DNA from: Syntrophaceae bacterium UBA1411
GTDB taxonomy: Bacteria > Desulfobacterota > Syntrophia > Syntrophales > Smithellaceae
Length of the DNA stretch: 6,916 bases
Assembly: GCA_002304995.1 (NCBI GenBank)
Contig: DBPV01000061.1
Location: forward strand, 6,488-13,403
Reading direction: 5' to 3'
Shown: positions 6,099 to 6,916 of the stretch, in pieces
Position numbering within the stretch: position 1 is the first letter of the stretch
Layout of the letters: each line of letters begins with the position of its first letter
Notes under the pieces: model-generated
Told to the model about the DNA's origin: nothing
The model's input: the letters and a program-made list of their open reading frames with translations, nothing else
Database searches by the model: none
Made by a program: the position numbers and the translations under genes

Positions 6099-6433
6099 GC
6101 ATGAAGCAATCACATAACGTATGGTGGTCAGATACTGCGGAAAATGATCTGGTATCTATTATTGAGTATATCGCCAGAGAAAATCCCCTCCAAGCAAGAA
6201 AAATATTCAGTGAATTAAAAAAAAGTGCTGAAAGTCTTAATGCGTTTCCTGACAGGGGACGAATGGTTCCAGAATTACAAAATCAGGGAATCACATTATA
6301 TCGTGAACTCATTATCGGGCCTTGGCGTTTGATGTATAGGGCATCAGAAGACAGCGTTTATGTTTTATCTGTTCTGGATTCGCGACAAAATGTTGAGGAT
6401 ATTCTTCTGCAAAGACTCATCGCATGGAAATAG
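6095..6433 (+). CDS. RelE/ParE-family toxin
   Basis: A 112-residue protein whose ATG overlaps the antitoxin stop; a second ATG at 6101 is an alternative start. The pattern is that of the RelE/ParE superfamily: WWSDTAENDLVSIIEYIA near the N-terminus (helix 1), FPDRGRMVPEL (51-61), YRELIIGPWRLMYR (69-82) and VYVLSVLDSRQNVED (88-102) as the C-terminal beta strands. Members either inhibit DNA gyrase (ParE) or cleave mRNA on the ribosome (RelE). The layout (FPDxGR..VPE and RELIIGPWR) resembles the ParE-like side, but the target cannot be fixed from sequence. No strong ribosome binding site of its own is visible, so translation probably depends on the antitoxin, which keeps toxin levels low. Confidence 0.87.
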   Translation: MSMKQSHNVWWSDTAENDLVSIIEYIARENPLQARKIFSELKKSAESLNAFPDRGRMVPELQNQGITLYRELIIGPWRLMYRASEDSVYVLSVLDSRQNVEDILLQRLIAWK

Positions 6434-6436
6434 AAA

Positions 6437-6503
6437 TGCCAACCAGTTGCTAAAGCCGATCGCAGCACCTGTGGCGCTGCTCCGGCTCAGCTTTTCGTTG
6501 GGA
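6437..6503 (+). other. attC: attC site of cassette 3
   Basis: R'' TGCCAAC (6437-6443) and R' GTTGGGA (6497-6503) enclose 67 bases. GCT (6449-6451)/AGC (6489-6491) and GCC (6455-6457)/GGC (6484-6486) form the arm with unpaired A residues between, and GCAGC (6462-6466) pairs with GCTGC (6476-6480). Confidence 0.78.
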
Positions 6504-6530
6504 TTATCAAAATATAAGGAGTAGCAATCC

Positions 6531-6587
6531 TTGCCGGCTGATGCTACAAAGGCGCGCAGGCAACAAAGCCTTTCCCCAGTTACTTAA
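6531..6587 (+). CDS. Possible 18-codon leader or broken gene at start of cassette 4
   Basis: TTG (6531) follows AAGGAG (6516-6521) with 9 bases between and reads 18 codons to TAA (6585-6587). The distance from the cassette boundary to the ribosome binding site resembles cassettes 1 and 2, which suggests a real translation start, but the product is too short to recognise. It may be the stub of a gene lost when the ybiI region was joined. Its end overlaps the end of the minus-strand gene by a few bases. Confidence 0.25.
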   Translation: MPADATKARRQQSLSPVT

Positions 6588-6846
6588 GCTGGCTATCTTT
6601 GCTGCCGCGGCGATTGTATAGCGTGAAAGTCGTCTGCTCTTTTTCGAGCTCTGCCTGGCAACCGACGCAAAGGCGAACTCCGGGAATGGTTTTACGGCGC
6701 GCCTCCGGAATAAGAGCCCCACATTCCTTACAATGGGTTGAGCTCTCGCCGCTGGGCAACCGACTCCTGGCCAGCTCCACTCCGTCTTCTATCGTGGCGT
6801 CTATTTGATCCTGCACAGCCCCGTCACGGGACCAACCAACAGCCAT
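6580..6846 (-). CDS. ybiI: YbiI-like DksA/TraR-family C4 zinc-finger protein
   Basis: An 88-residue protein on the minus strand. The ATG at 6846 has a GGGGGAG ribosome binding site (minus strand of 6853-6859) 6 bases upstream. It has the small DksA/TraR C4 finger: C39-x2-C42 ... C60-x2-C63 with IPEARR and IPGVRLCVGCQ between. It ends with YNRRGSKDSQLK, nearly the tail of Escherichia coli YbiI, and the N-terminus (GWSRDGAVQDQIDATIEDG) also matches that family. DksA/TraR relatives act in the secondary channel of RNA polymerase, but YbiI lacks the long coiled coil and its function is unknown. It faces against the cassettes, which is unusual for a cassette gene, so it may be a flanking chromosomal or prophage gene or a reversed cassette gene. 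Confidence 0.85.
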   Translation of the reverse strand: MAVGWSRDGAVQDQIDATIEDGVELARSRLPSGESSTHCKECGALIPEARRKTIPGVRLCVGCQAELEKEQTTFTLYNRRGSKDSQLK

Positions 6847-6916
6847 AATATGCTCCCCCGGTTCTTAACCGATATCCTTCCTTTGAATCTCTCTTCGGAA
6901 ATTCTCAGGGACATTT

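Larger units (their letters stand above)
5757..6497 (+). mobile_element. Gene cassette 3 (toxin-antitoxin)
   Basis: A 741-base, AT-rich cassette carrying two overlapping genes. It starts TTGTCA; its R'' box TGCCAAC matches the complement of its own start at six of seven bases. Toxin-antitoxin cassettes are common in chromosomal arrays, where they stabilise neighbouring cassettes. Confidence 0.75.
3480..6916 (+). mobile_element. Degenerate integron: intI remnant, attI-like region and cassette array
   Basis: The layout is: minus-strand intI fragment, non-coding attI-like region, then cassettes on the plus strand whose boundaries all carry GTT cores (3875, 4814, 5756, 6497). Each cassette ends in a folded attC whose R'' box complements the cassette's own first bases. 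Composition changes from GC-rich (left operon) to AT-rich here, and codon use differs between neighbouring cassettes, as expected for independently acquired genes. Without a complete integrase the array resembles a CALIN (cassettes lacking integrase), movable only by an integrase supplied in trans. The right end is not reached in the window. Confidence 0.8.
6498..6916 (+). mobile_element. Start of cassette 4 or array end (incomplete)
   Basis: Sequence after the GTT core at 6497. No matching R'' (TCCCAAC) is found before the window ends, so either the cassette is longer than the window or the array has been cut off and chromosomal DNA with the minus-strand ybiI-like gene follows. Confidence 0.4.

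Noticed and set aside
6545..6579. Terminator for the ybiI-like gene
   Set aside because: On the minus strand only a short AGGC/GCCT pairing is present, and it is followed by GC-rich bases rather than a T-run.
6865..6916. Possible 3' end of a further minus-strand gene (about 16 codons to a TAA at 6867-6865)
   Set aside because: Too short to judge at the window edge; no recognisable motif.
1..6916. CRISPR array, tRNA or rRNA genes
   Set aside because: No regularly spaced repeats, cloverleaf-like segment or rRNA-like sequence was seen on either strand.

Overview
This window looks like chromosomal DNA of a GC-rich bacterium joined to an AT-richer integron cassette array. The organism cannot be named from sequence alone. 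The Gram-negative style gene set, the integrase fragment of the environmental integron type and a YbiI-like zinc-finger protein fit a proteobacterium or desulfobacterium-like lineage (low confidence).

Left part (1-3365, plus strand): a tightly packed operon with start/stop overlaps or very short gaps. It holds a J-domain-like coiled-coil protein (5' end outside the window), a two-ring ClpA/ClpB-type AAA+ ATPase with unusual pore loops, and a very small zinc-ribbon-like protein. Together they look like a chaperone/unfoldase module of unknown substrate.

Middle (3366-3875): a weak terminator, then on the minus strand only the first ~60 residues of an integron tyrosine recombinase (intI). This is followed by an attI-like non-coding region with an 11-bp direct repeat and two hairpins. 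Integrase and cassettes point away from each other, the classic integron layout.

Right part (3876-6916): three complete gene cassettes and the start of a fourth, all opening with a GTT core. (1) 3876-4814: a TIR-like (PF10137/CAP12-type) putative nucleotide-binding or NADase effector. (2) 4815-5756: a class I SAM-dependent methyltransferase. (3) 5757-6497: a Phd/YefM-RelE/ParE toxin-antitoxin pair behind a GTAC-centred palindrome. Each cassette's attC R'' box is the reverse complement of that cassette's own first bases (7/7, 7/7 and 6/7), which is the diagnostic rule of integron cassettes. The fourth begins at 6498 with a good ribosome binding site but only an 18-codon frame, and is then occupied on the minus strand by a ybiI-type DksA/TraR zinc-finger gene.

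Overall: a degenerate, integrase-dead integron remnant (CALIN-like) parked beside a chaperone-like operon. It carries a candidate defence effector, a modifying enzyme and a stabilising toxin-antitoxin pair. The most novel items are the TIR-like cassette with an unrecognised N-terminal half and the J-domain/AAA+/zinc-ribbon operon.
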